DNA of 64,000 bases from a virus. This document shows, in pieces, positions 8,769 through 15,449 of the stretch. Numbering within the stretch: the first letter of the stretch is position 1; each line of letters opens with the position of its first letter. Below the pieces are notes generated by a model. That model was not told the DNA's origin and did no database searches. It worked only from the letters and a program-made list of their open reading frames with translations. The translations under genes and the position numbers were made by a program. The stretch covers positions 112,182 to 176,181 of the IMG/VR virus record IMGVR_UViG_3300043449_002450. One strand, 5' to 3'.

Positions 8769-9342
8769 CCTAACAGAGGAGAAGCGGAATCGAATCCCGA
8801 CGCTCCTAAAAATGCTTGCAGAAAATGGACACGAGACACCGTTTGAGAAGAGCTCACTTCATTTTCTAGTGACAGTTGACACAGCAACACACATCCACCT
8901 CCTAAAGCATCGCATTGGCGTGTCCATTAATGGCGAATCAGCACGCTACAAAGAGCTGCGTGATGATAAATACTTTCTTCCAAAAGACTGGCCGCTAGAG
9001 GAGCAGGCGCTTTATGTTGCCTTCATGGAGGACGCTCTCATGCGCTATCATGATGCGCTCGAGCGCTTCTTCGAGAATGGCATGAATCGAAAGCGTGCGA
9101 AAGAATCGGCTAGATTCTACCTTCCCTATGGCAACCAGGTTACATTGGATGTGATGTTTAACTGGAGATCTTTTAACCACTTTCTTGGCCTACGCATGAA
9201 GCAAGACGCCCAGAGAGAAGTTAGAGAGCTAGCAGAAAAGATGCTACTCCTAGTAAGGAACATTCCAGGTGATCCGTTCAAGCACACGATCGAAGCATTC
9301 GGTCATCTTGATGATGTCGAGCAGTTTTCTCCGCCTTACTAA
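8677..9342 (+). CDS. thyX: Flavin-dependent thymidylate synthase ThyX
   Basis: A 221-aa ThyX that makes dTMP from dUMP with methylene-tetrahydrofolate, FAD and NADPH. The family signature RHR-x(7-8)-S is present as KHRIGVSINGESARY (residues 77-91), with Lys for the first Arg, Ser88 at the activator position and the closing RY. The C-terminal region with NWRSFNHFLGLR and the downstream Gln/Glu helix is also typical. The ATG at 8677 is needed to keep the first ThyX strand, so the overlap with the upstream membrane-protein frame is real if that frame is coding. A second, divergent ThyX-family protein lies at 12500. Confidence 0.92.
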   Translation: MPFQENKVELVGYYGGDEAHALSAWTSTSRDLTEEKRNRIPTLLKMLAENGHETPFEKSSLHFLVTVDTATHIHLLKHRIGVSINGESARYKELRDDKYFLPKDWPLEEQALYVAFMEDALMRYHDALERFFENGMNRKRAKESARFYLPYGNQVTLDVMFNWRSFNHFLGLRMKQDAQREVRELAEKMLLLVRNIPGDPFKHTIEAFGHLDDVEQFSPPY

Positions 9343-9354
9343 TAAGTAAGAGCG

Positions 9355-9675
9355 ATGCCCTCAAAATACGCACCAGCACCCGACTCAACTTCACAGAAGG
9401 TCATTAGATTCTTCCTAAAGAAGCTAAAGAAGTCGGGTCATTCTGCATTTGAGATCGATAAGGAAACGAGACGCTTCACGTCGATCTATAGCTCTGTTGT
9501 CAATCATGCAATGAACGCAAAAGGTCAATCACGGAAGCAAGCGCACAAGTATGCCTTAAAGGTCTACACAGAGCAAGCCCCAAAATGGGCGGCCAAAGTT
9601 CTAAAGAAGAGTAAAGCTTCCAAAAAGAAGGCGCTCAAAGAGGTTATTAGGTTGATCATCGATACACTCATGTAA
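9355..9675 (+). CDS. Hypothetical basic protein
   Basis: A 106-aa, strongly basic helical protein that I cannot assign. Lysine clusters occur at both ends of the sequence (KKLKKSG near residue 23, KKSKASKKKALK near 85). The last 15 residues form an amphipathic helix (VIRLIIDTL). That ending resembles the N-terminal targeting helices of the cargo proteins but lies at the C-terminus. Its charge suggests nucleic-acid binding. It lies 12 nt after thyX and ends at a palindromic AT-rich sequence upstream of the glycosylase gene. Confidence 0.65.
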   Translation: MPSKYAPAPDSTSQKVIRFFLKKLKKSGHSAFEIDKETRRFTSIYSSVVNHAMNAKGQSRKQAHKYALKVYTEQAPKWAAKVLKKSKASKKKALKEVIRLIIDTLM

Positions 9676-9698
9676 AACACAAAATTTGTGTTTATTAT
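9675..9698 (+). promoter_or_regulatory. Palindrome and -10-like box before the MBD4-like gene
   Basis: The palindrome AAACACAAA-A-TTTGTGTTT (9675-9693) runs into a TATTAT hexamer (9693-9698) that ends 5 nt before the ATG at 9704. This looks like an operator abutting a near-leaderless promoter. It could equally act as a weak terminator for the preceding gene. Confidence 0.4.
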
Positions 9699-9703
9699 GA
9701 TTT

Positions 9704-10135
9704 ATGCGTGCTCCCCCGTCGCCTTATAGTCTAATACAAGAGAAGGTCCAGGATGATCCCTGGCGTGTCTTTGTTGTTTGCATATTCTGCAACTTGACTA
9801 AGCGTGTTGATGCCGAGCCCATCATGTGGAAGTTCTTTGACAGATGGCCAGACGCATCATCTGCTGCGCTTGCGGATCAAGAAGAGATCCGTCTAATGAT
9901 CAAGGATCTTGGTCTTGGAGAACGACGTAGCAAGACCCTTGTAAGGATGTCTCAAGATTATCTTTCGTGGAACTCCCGTGACCCTGGAGACCTCTATGGT
10001 ATTGGAGAATATGCAACAGCAGCCTACAAGATTTTCTGTGAACACGCGTGGAGCCAGATCGCTGAGCCAAAGGACGGCGCACTGAAGAAGTATTGGAAAT
10101 GGATCAACAACGTGCAGGAGGTTAGAAATGCCTGA
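9704..10135 (+). CDS. MBD4-like HhH-GPD DNA glycosylase lacking the usual catalytic Asp
   Basis: A 143-aa protein closely resembling the glycosylase domain of vertebrate MBD4, which removes T or U mispaired with G. Shared features are an N-terminal LIQE-x-DPW element, a middle LGLGERRSKTLVRMS helix, and the helix-hairpin-helix YGIGEYATAAYKIF (residues 98-111). In MBD4 the catalytic Asp sits in this last motif (GNDSY); here the matching residue is Ala106. The protein may therefore be inactive, bind without excising, or use another residue. It overlaps the Fpg/Nei-like gene by 8 nt, forming a two-gene base-excision cassette. Confidence 0.75.
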   Translation: MRAPPSPYSLIQEKVQDDPWRVFVVCIFCNLTKRVDAEPIMWKFFDRWPDASSAALADQEEIRLMIKDLGLGERRSKTLVRMSQDYLSWNSRDPGDLYGIGEYATAAYKIFCEHAWSQIAEPKDGALKKYWKWINNVQEVRNA

Positions 10136-10925
10136 GGGGCCAGAAGTTAGGATCGTTACAGACGGATTGCGACGCTCTATCCTAGACCAGAAAATTGTAT
10201 CGGCATCTATTATAAGCGGTCGCTATGCTAAGCGCTCGCCTGATGGGTGGAACCTTCTGCAGGTTCCTAGGCAAGTTATTGATGTGAGCTGCAAGGGTAA
10301 ATTTATCTACATGTCTCTTGAAGGCGACACATACCTTCTAAGCACGCTGGGTATGACAGGATCATGGTCATCAAATCTGACTAAGCACAGTCGAATTAAG
10401 ATTGAGCTAGAGAGCGGTGGGACGGTCTACTTCAACGATATGAGAAATTTTGGGACAGTAAAATTGATCTCATCTCGGGACCAGCTAGATAAGAAGCTGA
10501 AAGAACTGGGACCTGATATGCTATCTGAAGACGTGACAGATACAGTCTTTCTTAGATCTATTAGAAGATATAATAAGACACTAGCAGAAGTGTTAATGGA
10601 CCAGAAAGTAGTTTGTGGTGTAGGAAACTATCTTAAATCAGAATCTCTATATTTTAGCGGTCTTGATCCTCACCGTCTAACATCAACTTTAAGTGACGAA
10701 GAAATTAAAAATCTTAATAAAGTCATCAAAAAGGTGATTAGAACTTCTTATGAGACAGGAGGCGCGACGATCTACACTTTCTCCAACTTTGATGGAGAGA
10801 AGGGCGATTACACCAAGCGTTTTGCTGTCTACAATCAGACCCAGGATCCTCTGGGCAACAAGATCAAAAGGGAAACGACAAGGGACGGTCGGACAACCTT
10901 TTGGGTTCCAGGAATTCAAAAATAA
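10128..10925 (+). CDS. Fpg/Nei-family DNA glycosylase/AP lyase
   Basis: A 265-aa base-excision enzyme. It starts MPEGPEV, giving the catalytic N-terminal Pro2 and Glu3, and has the conserved Lys region KGKFIYMS (about residue 58). The helix-two-turn-helix is DQKVVCGVGNYLKSE. The C-terminal segment has no Cys4 zinc finger but keeps a beta-hairpin ending in RDGRTTFWVPG, so it belongs with zinc-less relatives such as NEIL1 or plant and viral forms. It would excise oxidised bases and nick the strand. Nucleotide composition becomes distinctly AT-rich between about 10430 and 10760, unlike the flanking genes. Confidence 0.88.
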   Translation: MPEGPEVRIVTDGLRRSILDQKIVSASIISGRYAKRSPDGWNLLQVPRQVIDVSCKGKFIYMSLEGDTYLLSTLGMTGSWSSNLTKHSRIKIELESGGTVYFNDMRNFGTVKLISSRDQLDKKLKELGPDMLSEDVTDTVFLRSIRRYNKTLAEVLMDQKVVCGVGNYLKSESLYFSGLDPHRLTSTLSDEEIKNLNKVIKKVIRTSYETGGATIYTFSNFDGEKGDYTKRFAVYNQTQDPLGNKIKRETTRDGRTTFWVPGIQK

Positions 10926-10934
10926 GAGGAAAAG

Positions 10935-11180
10935 ATGGAAACAAATAGTTACAAGCTTTCTGATGATGTGATTGGTCAGGTTGCAAAGCTTCTACAGCTA
11001 GCCATTATCACAGGAACAGACGTCGTCGACAATCTCAGGACCCTTAAGGTCAAGCTTGATGTCGATTCTGGTTTGGTTGTTCCAGACCCAGACTACATCA
11101 AGACTTTCGACGAGAACCTAACACGCCTTGTCGCAACAGCAGCGATGGTATCTGCTCATGACGATGAGGGAGAAAACTAG
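10935..11180 (+). CDS. Hypothetical protein
   Basis: An 81-aa acidic, helical protein that I do not recognise. A good AGAGGAAAAG ribosome-binding site precedes the ATG, and the stop overlaps the GTG of the dUTPase-like gene by 1 nt, so they are co-translated. The regular spacing of Leu/Val and a charged end (HDDEGEN) suggest a small dimer or adaptor. Nothing in it identifies a reaction. Confidence 0.7.
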   Translation: METNSYKLSDDVIGQVAKLLQLAIITGTDVVDNLRTLKVKLDVDSGLVVPDPDYIKTFDENLTRLVATAAMVSAHDDEGEN

Positions 11181-11554
11181 TGGCCGATAAGCTCGATCTA
11201 ATGTTTGATATGCGGGCCAAGTTCATGGATGAGCTTCGTAAGAAGCACCCGGACGCCTATCCAGACATGCCCGTTGATCTAACTAGCAAGAAGTCGCAAC
11301 AGCACCTCAGGGATCTCGCTCTGCGTGGCGTCGAGGAGGTCTTTGAGGCTGTCCAGCACCTTAAGAACTGGAAGCCACATAGGGAGACTGAGGTCGCCGA
11401 TTTTGATCGCGCGGCTTTCAAAGAGGAGATGGTTGATTCATTCAACTACTTCCTGTCTCTTCTCATCCTGATGGGTGTTACACCGGACGAACTTTACCAA
11501 GCTTACGTCGATAAAGATCAGGTCATACACGGTAGAATAAAAGGTAACTACTGA
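11180..11554 (+). CDS. Dimeric dUTPase-like all-alpha NTP pyrophosphatase
   Basis: A 124-aa all-alpha NTP-PPase of the dUTPase/MazG type. Two acidic metal-binding helices are visible: GVEEVFEAVQHLKNW and EEMVDSFNYFLSLLILMG. A C-terminal conserved stretch (YVDKDQVIHGRIKGNY) resembles the dimeric dUTPase end that contacts the base. It should hydrolyse dUTP to dUMP, which both limits uracil in DNA and feeds ThyX. The start is GTG, overlapping the previous gene. It is followed 7 nt later by a second NTP-PPase fused to a HAD domain. Confidence 0.75.
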   Translation: MADKLDLMFDMRAKFMDELRKKHPDAYPDMPVDLTSKKSQQHLRDLALRGVEEVFEAVQHLKNWKPHRETEVADFDRAAFKEEMVDSFNYFLSLLILMGVTPDELYQAYVDKDQVIHGRIKGNY

Positions 11555-11561
11555 GGATCAT

Positions 11562-12497
11562 ATGAAATTGTCTGACGCGCTCCAGCGCCAGCGTGTGTTT
11601 TCTGATCTGTTCTTTGATTCCACCAAGTTTGATGATGCCAAGCGCGAGGAGATGACAAAGTCTTTCGCGCTTGCATTGCATGGCGAAGTATCAGAACTTA
11701 TCAGCTCGATCAACTTCAAGGACCATCACTCAAATAGGAAAACTCCTGATCGGGAGAAGATCCTATACGAGTCGATCGACGTGATGCGTTATCTCTTCGC
11801 GATCATGAATGTATGGGGATGTGAACCTGACGAGGTCGAGACAGCCTTTGAAGATAAGGACACATTCCTACACATGCGCCATCGTATCGAGAACGCAAAG
11901 TGGGACGGTCGCCCGGTCCTCCTCGTCGACGTCGATGATGTTATTGCGCACTTCAGGAAGGACTACTTCGAGTGGCTTAGCGACAAACACGGAATCAACA
12001 TCCCGTTGGACTATCCGGAATACTACGCATCCTCACCACTGCACGAGCGTGGCATCAACCCAGAAGCTTCCTTTAAGGAATTCATTAGCGAGCGTCGACT
12101 CCGTGTCATCGAGCCCATAGAGGGTGTCCGCGCCGTGCTTAGGGAGGCGCAGAAGATGGGTTTTTGGATCCAGCTTCTGACTGCACGTCCCGACCAGAAT
12201 CTCATTTGCCTCTATGACACCTACCACTGGATAGACAAGATGAGCATCCCATTTGATGGGATTGCTTTCAGCGGTGAAAAATACAGGTGGCTTGTGCAGA
12301 GTCAGTTTTATGGTCATGTAGCAGCATGCATCGATGATTCGCCCAAGCACGCGGCAGAGTATGCAAATCACGGTCTTCTTGTAATCTCACCGAAGCTTTC
12401 GTATAATGAATCATTGAGAGACGTAAAAAACGTCATTCGATATGGCAGCGTCGATGAGCTGCTTGAACAGATCACAGCACTTAAAGAAAAGAGGTAA
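11562..12497 (+). CDS. NTP-pyrophosphatase-like / HAD nucleotidase-like fusion
   Basis: A 311-aa two-domain protein. Residues 1-110 repeat the all-alpha NTP-PPase pattern of the preceding gene (HGEVSELISSINF, then ESIDVMRYLFAIMNVWG, then FEDKDTFLHMRH). Residues 115-305 are a HAD-fold domain. Motif I is LLVDVDDVIAHF (DxD), motif II LLTARPDQ, and motif IV CIDDSPKHA (DD). The HAD part resembles 5'-nucleotidases or polynucleotide-phosphatase-type domains. Together the domains could take a dNTP to a dNMP and then a deoxynucleoside, a clean-up route for unwanted nucleotides. The fusion and the adjacent paralogue suggest recent duplication. Substrate is not readable from sequence. Confidence 0.72.
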   Translation: MKLSDALQRQRVFSDLFFDSTKFDDAKREEMTKSFALALHGEVSELISSINFKDHHSNRKTPDREKILYESIDVMRYLFAIMNVWGCEPDEVETAFEDKDTFLHMRHRIENAKWDGRPVLLVDVDDVIAHFRKDYFEWLSDKHGINIPLDYPEYYASSPLHERGINPEASFKEFISERRLRVIEPIEGVRAVLREAQKMGFWIQLLTARPDQNLICLYDTYHWIDKMSIPFDGIAFSGEKYRWLVQSQFYGHVAACIDDSPKHAAEYANHGLLVISPKLSYNESLRDVKNVIRYGSVDELLEQITALKEKR

Positions 12498-12499
12498 AA

Positions 12500-13447
12500 A
12501 TGCCCCAGAATCTAGACCTACAACCTATCACCCTTCCCATGGCGATCCGCTTCGGCGAGAAGCCCACAACCGAGTTTGTCAACAGCCTTGATGCACTCAA
12601 GCTCGAGCTTGTTGACGCTCCGGACCCCTACACCATTCGACAGGCTGTCTACTGCTTTGTCAAGTCGACCTGGGCTGACCAGCATGTTCCATTCCGCGAT
12701 GCATCTGATGCTGATCTCTCGAAGACTCTTGAGGACGTCTTCGCAGGACGTGCTCTTCCTGCAGCGATGGAGCTGATCGGTCTCACCTTCCTCGTGGGTG
12801 GCATCGACACACAGACCGTGACTCACCTCATCCGCCACCGTGCAGGTTCCTTCGCAGCACAGTGCACCGGCGACCGTTGGCTCTCTCACGAGCGCAGCCT
12901 TGTTCCTGGTTCCATCCAGAACAGTCCGGAGTTCTATGCCCGGTGGCAGGCGCATGTCCAGGAGGCGAAGGAGCTCTACACAGACATGGTCGACTCCAAG
13001 CAGATCAGCCTGATGGATGCTCGCCACGTCCTTCCCAAGTGCCTTGAGACCTTCTACTACATGCGCATGAACATCCGTGACGCGTTTGGTTTCATCAAGC
13101 AGCGGCAGGATAAGCAGATCCAGCCCGAGGAGGACAACATCCTCGCAGCTCTCATGGCCCGCGAGATCATCAAGATCTTCCCTGAGGCACACGTGGCGAT
13201 CAACCTCCGCGAGCCTGCCTGGCACTACATCAAGACGTTTCGCAATGGCACGGGCACCAACCTCTACTGGCCTGATGAGGACAGTGAGAAGCACCTTACA
13301 TACCACCCGAACGACACGATCTACCAGGCAACTCGTGACGACATGAATGGCGCGGATGGCGGCGTCCCACACTTCCGCAAGCTCTGGAATGAGATCCTGT
13401 CTGACATCGACACTCTCGTTACTAACTACAAGAATAGCAAGGTATAA
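12500..13447 (+). CDS. Divergent second ThyX-family protein
   Basis: A 315-aa ThyX-fold protein longer than the canonical 220-aa enzyme. The motif THLIRHRAGSFAAQCTGDRW (residues 108-127) matches the ThyX signature, but the Ser activator is replaced by Cys122-Thr123 and the closing RY is RW. The C-terminal ThyX helices are clear (DARHVLP, RMNIRDAFGF, then the R-Q-D-K-Q-I-Q-P-E-E-D segment). Residues 230-315 form an extension not seen in ThyX. With a standard ThyX already at 8677, this copy may act on a different substrate or make a modified pyrimidine, or be a non-catalytic partner. It is codon-optimised with GC-ending codons, implying strong expression. Confidence 0.8.
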   Translation: MPQNLDLQPITLPMAIRFGEKPTTEFVNSLDALKLELVDAPDPYTIRQAVYCFVKSTWADQHVPFRDASDADLSKTLEDVFAGRALPAAMELIGLTFLVGGIDTQTVTHLIRHRAGSFAAQCTGDRWLSHERSLVPGSIQNSPEFYARWQAHVQEAKELYTDMVDSKQISLMDARHVLPKCLETFYYMRMNIRDAFGFIKQRQDKQIQPEEDNILAALMAREIIKIFPEAHVAINLREPAWHYIKTFRNGTGTNLYWPDEDSEKHLTYHPNDTIYQATRDDMNGADGGVPHFRKLWNEILSDIDTLVTNYKNSKV

Positions 13448-13449
13448 CA

Positions 13450-13893
13450 ATGAATAACGTCTACATCGCAAGTGGCTGGTTCTCTCCTGAATGGCTCCAG
13501 GAGGTCGAGGACATCAAGAAGGTCCTCGAGGATCTCGACCTCGCTTACTTCTCTCCCAAGGACTATGCCATCGCAGAGGCTGACTCTTCGACTGACACCC
13601 AGAAGCAGATCTTTGACGGCAACGTCAAACACCTTGACACCTGTGACTGGATGGTCTGCAATACCCGCAATAAGGATATGGGATCGATCTGGGAGGCAGG
13701 TTATTTCTACAGTCTCAACAAGCCCATCGTCTACTTCTGTGCAGGTCTACCACCGGGCGCCAAGTTTAATCTGATGCTTGCAGCAAGTGGTGTTGCTGTG
13801 TGCACATCCGTCCAGGACCTACGTGATTATCTTCGTCAGTGCAAGGAGGCAGGCAAGCTCTTGCCACGCACCTACGGCGGATTGATCGAGTAG
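13450..13893 (+). CDS. Nucleoside 2-deoxyribosyltransferase-like protein
   Basis: A 147-aa protein of the NDT superfamily. It has an N-terminal strand and loop VYIASGWFSP, the sugar/base-binding segment DWMVCNTRNKDMGS, the catalytic-Glu motif SIWEAGYFYSLNKP, and FNLMLAASG toward the end. Such enzymes exchange or hydrolyse the base of deoxynucleosides or deoxynucleotides. In this context it could salvage bases or strip unwanted deoxynucleotides. It starts 2 nt after the second ThyX, suggesting a shared pathway. Substrate preference (nucleoside or monophosphate) cannot be decided here. Confidence 0.78.
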   Translation: MNNVYIASGWFSPEWLQEVEDIKKVLEDLDLAYFSPKDYAIAEADSSTDTQKQIFDGNVKHLDTCDWMVCNTRNKDMGSIWEAGYFYSLNKPIVYFCAGLPPGAKFNLMLAASGVAVCTSVQDLRDYLRQCKEAGKLLPRTYGGLIE

Positions 13894-13906
13894 CCTGCAG
13901 TAATGC

Positions 13907-13948
13907 TTCAAGCCTCACCAACGTGATAAATAGTTGGTGAGGCTTGAA
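13907..13948 (+). terminator. Strong hairpin after the deoxyribosyltransferase gene
   Basis: A perfect 16-bp inverted repeat (13907-13922 with 13933-13948) with a 10-nt loop, GTGATAAATA. It lacks a U-tract on either side, so it may be a factor-assisted or bidirectional terminator, or an mRNA stabiliser. It overlaps the TTG at 13944, favouring a later start for the next gene. Confidence 0.6.
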
Positions 13949-13952
13949 CTAT

Positions 13953-14402
13953 ATGGATAGAATGATGATTAGGCGCATGGTTCTGAAAGAGATGCATGAT
14001 CACATGGCGCATGCACATCACAAGCACCGCCACCATGATGAAGAACACGATGATCATGAGGGGCGCGTCTTTCACCACAACGGAGCTGAGGCTGAGAGTG
14101 ACATGATTCACTCCAATCTCTGGACTCTCAAGACACAGGCTTGTGATCTCTACGATATGATCGGAGATAGAGACGATCTTCCAGAGTGGGTCCAGGAGAA
14201 AATAGCTGTTGCTGGATCGATGCTCGATTCAGTCTACGACTATCTTCACTATGAGTATCATGGCGAGGAAGAAGATAGACACGTTCACAGTGATAGAATT
14301 GCTTCTTTTGAGACAGGACACAACTTTGCTTCTGATGCTGATGTTTATGTCGCTCATTTAAATGAAAAGGCGTCGCGGCGCCTTCGCAGAAGAAGAGCCT
14401 GA
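13953..14402 (+). CDS. Histidine-rich protein with a candidate capsid-targeting N-terminus
   Basis: A 149-aa protein that I do not recognise. It begins MDRMMIRRMVLKE, an amphipathic stretch ending in L-x-E at residues 11-13. This matches the N-terminal peptide shared by about 18 other proteins here. The next 30 residues are extremely His/Asp/Glu-rich (repeated HH and DH), a likely metal-binding segment. The central part is helical with acidic residues, and the C-terminus is Arg-rich (ASRRLRRRRA), suitable for DNA binding. The combination of metal-binding and DNA-binding ends would suit a protein packaged with the genome. ATG at 13953 is chosen because the upstream TTG lies inside a hairpin. 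Confidence 0.6.
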   Translation: MDRMMIRRMVLKEMHDHMAHAHHKHRHHDEEHDDHEGRVFHHNGAEAESDMIHSNLWTLKTQACDLYDMIGDRDDLPEWVQEKIAVAGSMLDSVYDYLHYEYHGEEEDRHVHSDRIASFETGHNFASDADVYVAHLNEKASRRLRRRRA

Positions 14403-14438
14403 ATGTGAATCCAGCCCACGGTCGTGGGTGTAAAATAA

Positions 14439-14492
14439 GGCCACGGTGGCTATGATGTGAGCATGAAAGTTCTCATTACTGGCCACCGTGGC
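14439..14492 (+). repeat. Inverted repeat flanking promoter and start of the first epimerase gene
   Basis: Bases 14440-14450 (GCCACGGTGGC) are fully complementary to 14482-14492, which encode the start of the GHRGF glycine-loop motif. The spacer contains TATGAT and the ATG. A transcript reading through from upstream could fold to trap the start codon, whereas one starting at the local promoter could not. Each arm is itself nearly palindromic, so a protein operator is also possible. Confidence 0.6.
14451..14456 (+). promoter_or_regulatory. -10 box of a likely leaderless promoter (first epimerase)
   Basis: TATGAT lies exactly 6 nt (GTGAGC) before the ATG at 14463. No Shine-Dalgarno sequence is present. 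The arrangement matches that at 32011. Confidence 0.5.
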
Positions 14493-15443
14493 TTTATAGC
14501 GTCTAATCTTCCAAGAGCACTCGAGGATCTGGGTCATGAGGTCGTCGCTCCTCATGATATCCACCTGGACTTCAAAATCAAGTCAGGCGAGCATTGCGTC
14601 CACAGGAACTCTGAGGATCATTGGGCGCGTGAGCTTGACTATCACGGCGTCGACGTTGTCATACACAACGCTGCGCTTGTTGGAACAGATGTTGTCGCGC
14701 TTAATCCCTCTGAGGCAACACTTTCTAACGTGACCGGGACATACAACATCTGTCGAGCTGCTGAAAAATCTGGTGCAGCTTTGCTCTATCTGGGCACAAC
14801 TGTGATCTATGACACAGATCGCTATCAAGATGTTGAGATCACTGAGCGATCCTCGCACGGCCCGCAGACGCTTTACGGTTCTCTGAAACTGGCAGGCGAG
14901 CACATCGTCCGCGCACACAGCACGAGGTGGTCGATCGTCCGCCCGCTCTTCTGCTACGGCGGCGTAGGTGACAACAACTCACTGATCGCGAAGGGGTTCT
15001 TTGGTGCTGCCAGCGGCAAGGAGAAGATCGACATGTTCCTCGATCCGAAGAAGATCAAGGACTACATGCGCGTGGAGGACTTCTGCGATGCTGTGGCAAC
15101 TGTCGTGGACAAGGAGCTCTGGAACGATGACTGGAACGTCGCAGCGGAGACGCCTGAGAACACGGGCAAGATCGTCGAGATGATGAGCGAGATCTCGTGC
15201 AAGGATCTAAAGGGTGTGGTAAAATGGCACCCAGGAACCGACTACTTGGGTAACCATCGTCTAAGCTCACAGAAGTTCAGGGATGCATCTGGTTGGTCTC
15301 CAAAGTTCGACCTATATGGTGGCTTGAAAAAGTCATGGAATGACATCCAGCGCAATCTGGGTTCAACGGATTACAATCCCCTCCGCTACCTGGAAGATGC
15401 CAAGAAGCGCGGCCTTGATCTCACACAATTCTTCAACCGGTGA
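14463..15443 (+). CDS. NAD-dependent epimerase/dehydratase
   Basis: A 326-aa extended short-chain dehydrogenase. The Rossmann nucleotide loop is GHRGFIASNL near the N-terminus and the active site is Y-G-S-L-K (YxxxK), preceded by YLGTTVIYD. The closest general class is sugar-nucleotide epimerases and dehydratases, or aldehyde-type reductases. It could make a sugar for phage DNA or host envelope modification. A second such enzyme is at 19937, and sugar-nucleotide functions are at 47038 and 47529. ATG at 14463 is preferred over GTG at 14457 because of the promoter spacing. The substrate is not evident. Confidence 0.82.
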   Translation: MKVLITGHRGFIASNLPRALEDLGHEVVAPHDIHLDFKIKSGEHCVHRNSEDHWARELDYHGVDVVIHNAALVGTDVVALNPSEATLSNVTGTYNICRAAEKSGAALLYLGTTVIYDTDRYQDVEITERSSHGPQTLYGSLKLAGEHIVRAHSTRWSIVRPLFCYGGVGDNNSLIAKGFFGAASGKEKIDMFLDPKKIKDYMRVEDFCDAVATVVDKELWNDDWNVAAETPENTGKIVEMMSEISCKDLKGVVKWHPGTDYLGNHRLSSQKFRDASGWSPKFDLYGGLKKSWNDIQRNLGSTDYNPLRYLEDAKKRGLDLTQFFNR

Positions 15444-15449
15444 AATAAC

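Noticed and set aside
12518-13471. Long minus-strand open frame (317 codons) opposite the second ThyX gene
   Set aside because: It is a mirror of a GC-ending-codon gene: Leu/Val/Asp-rich with no fold pattern, while the plus strand encodes a clear ThyX relative.
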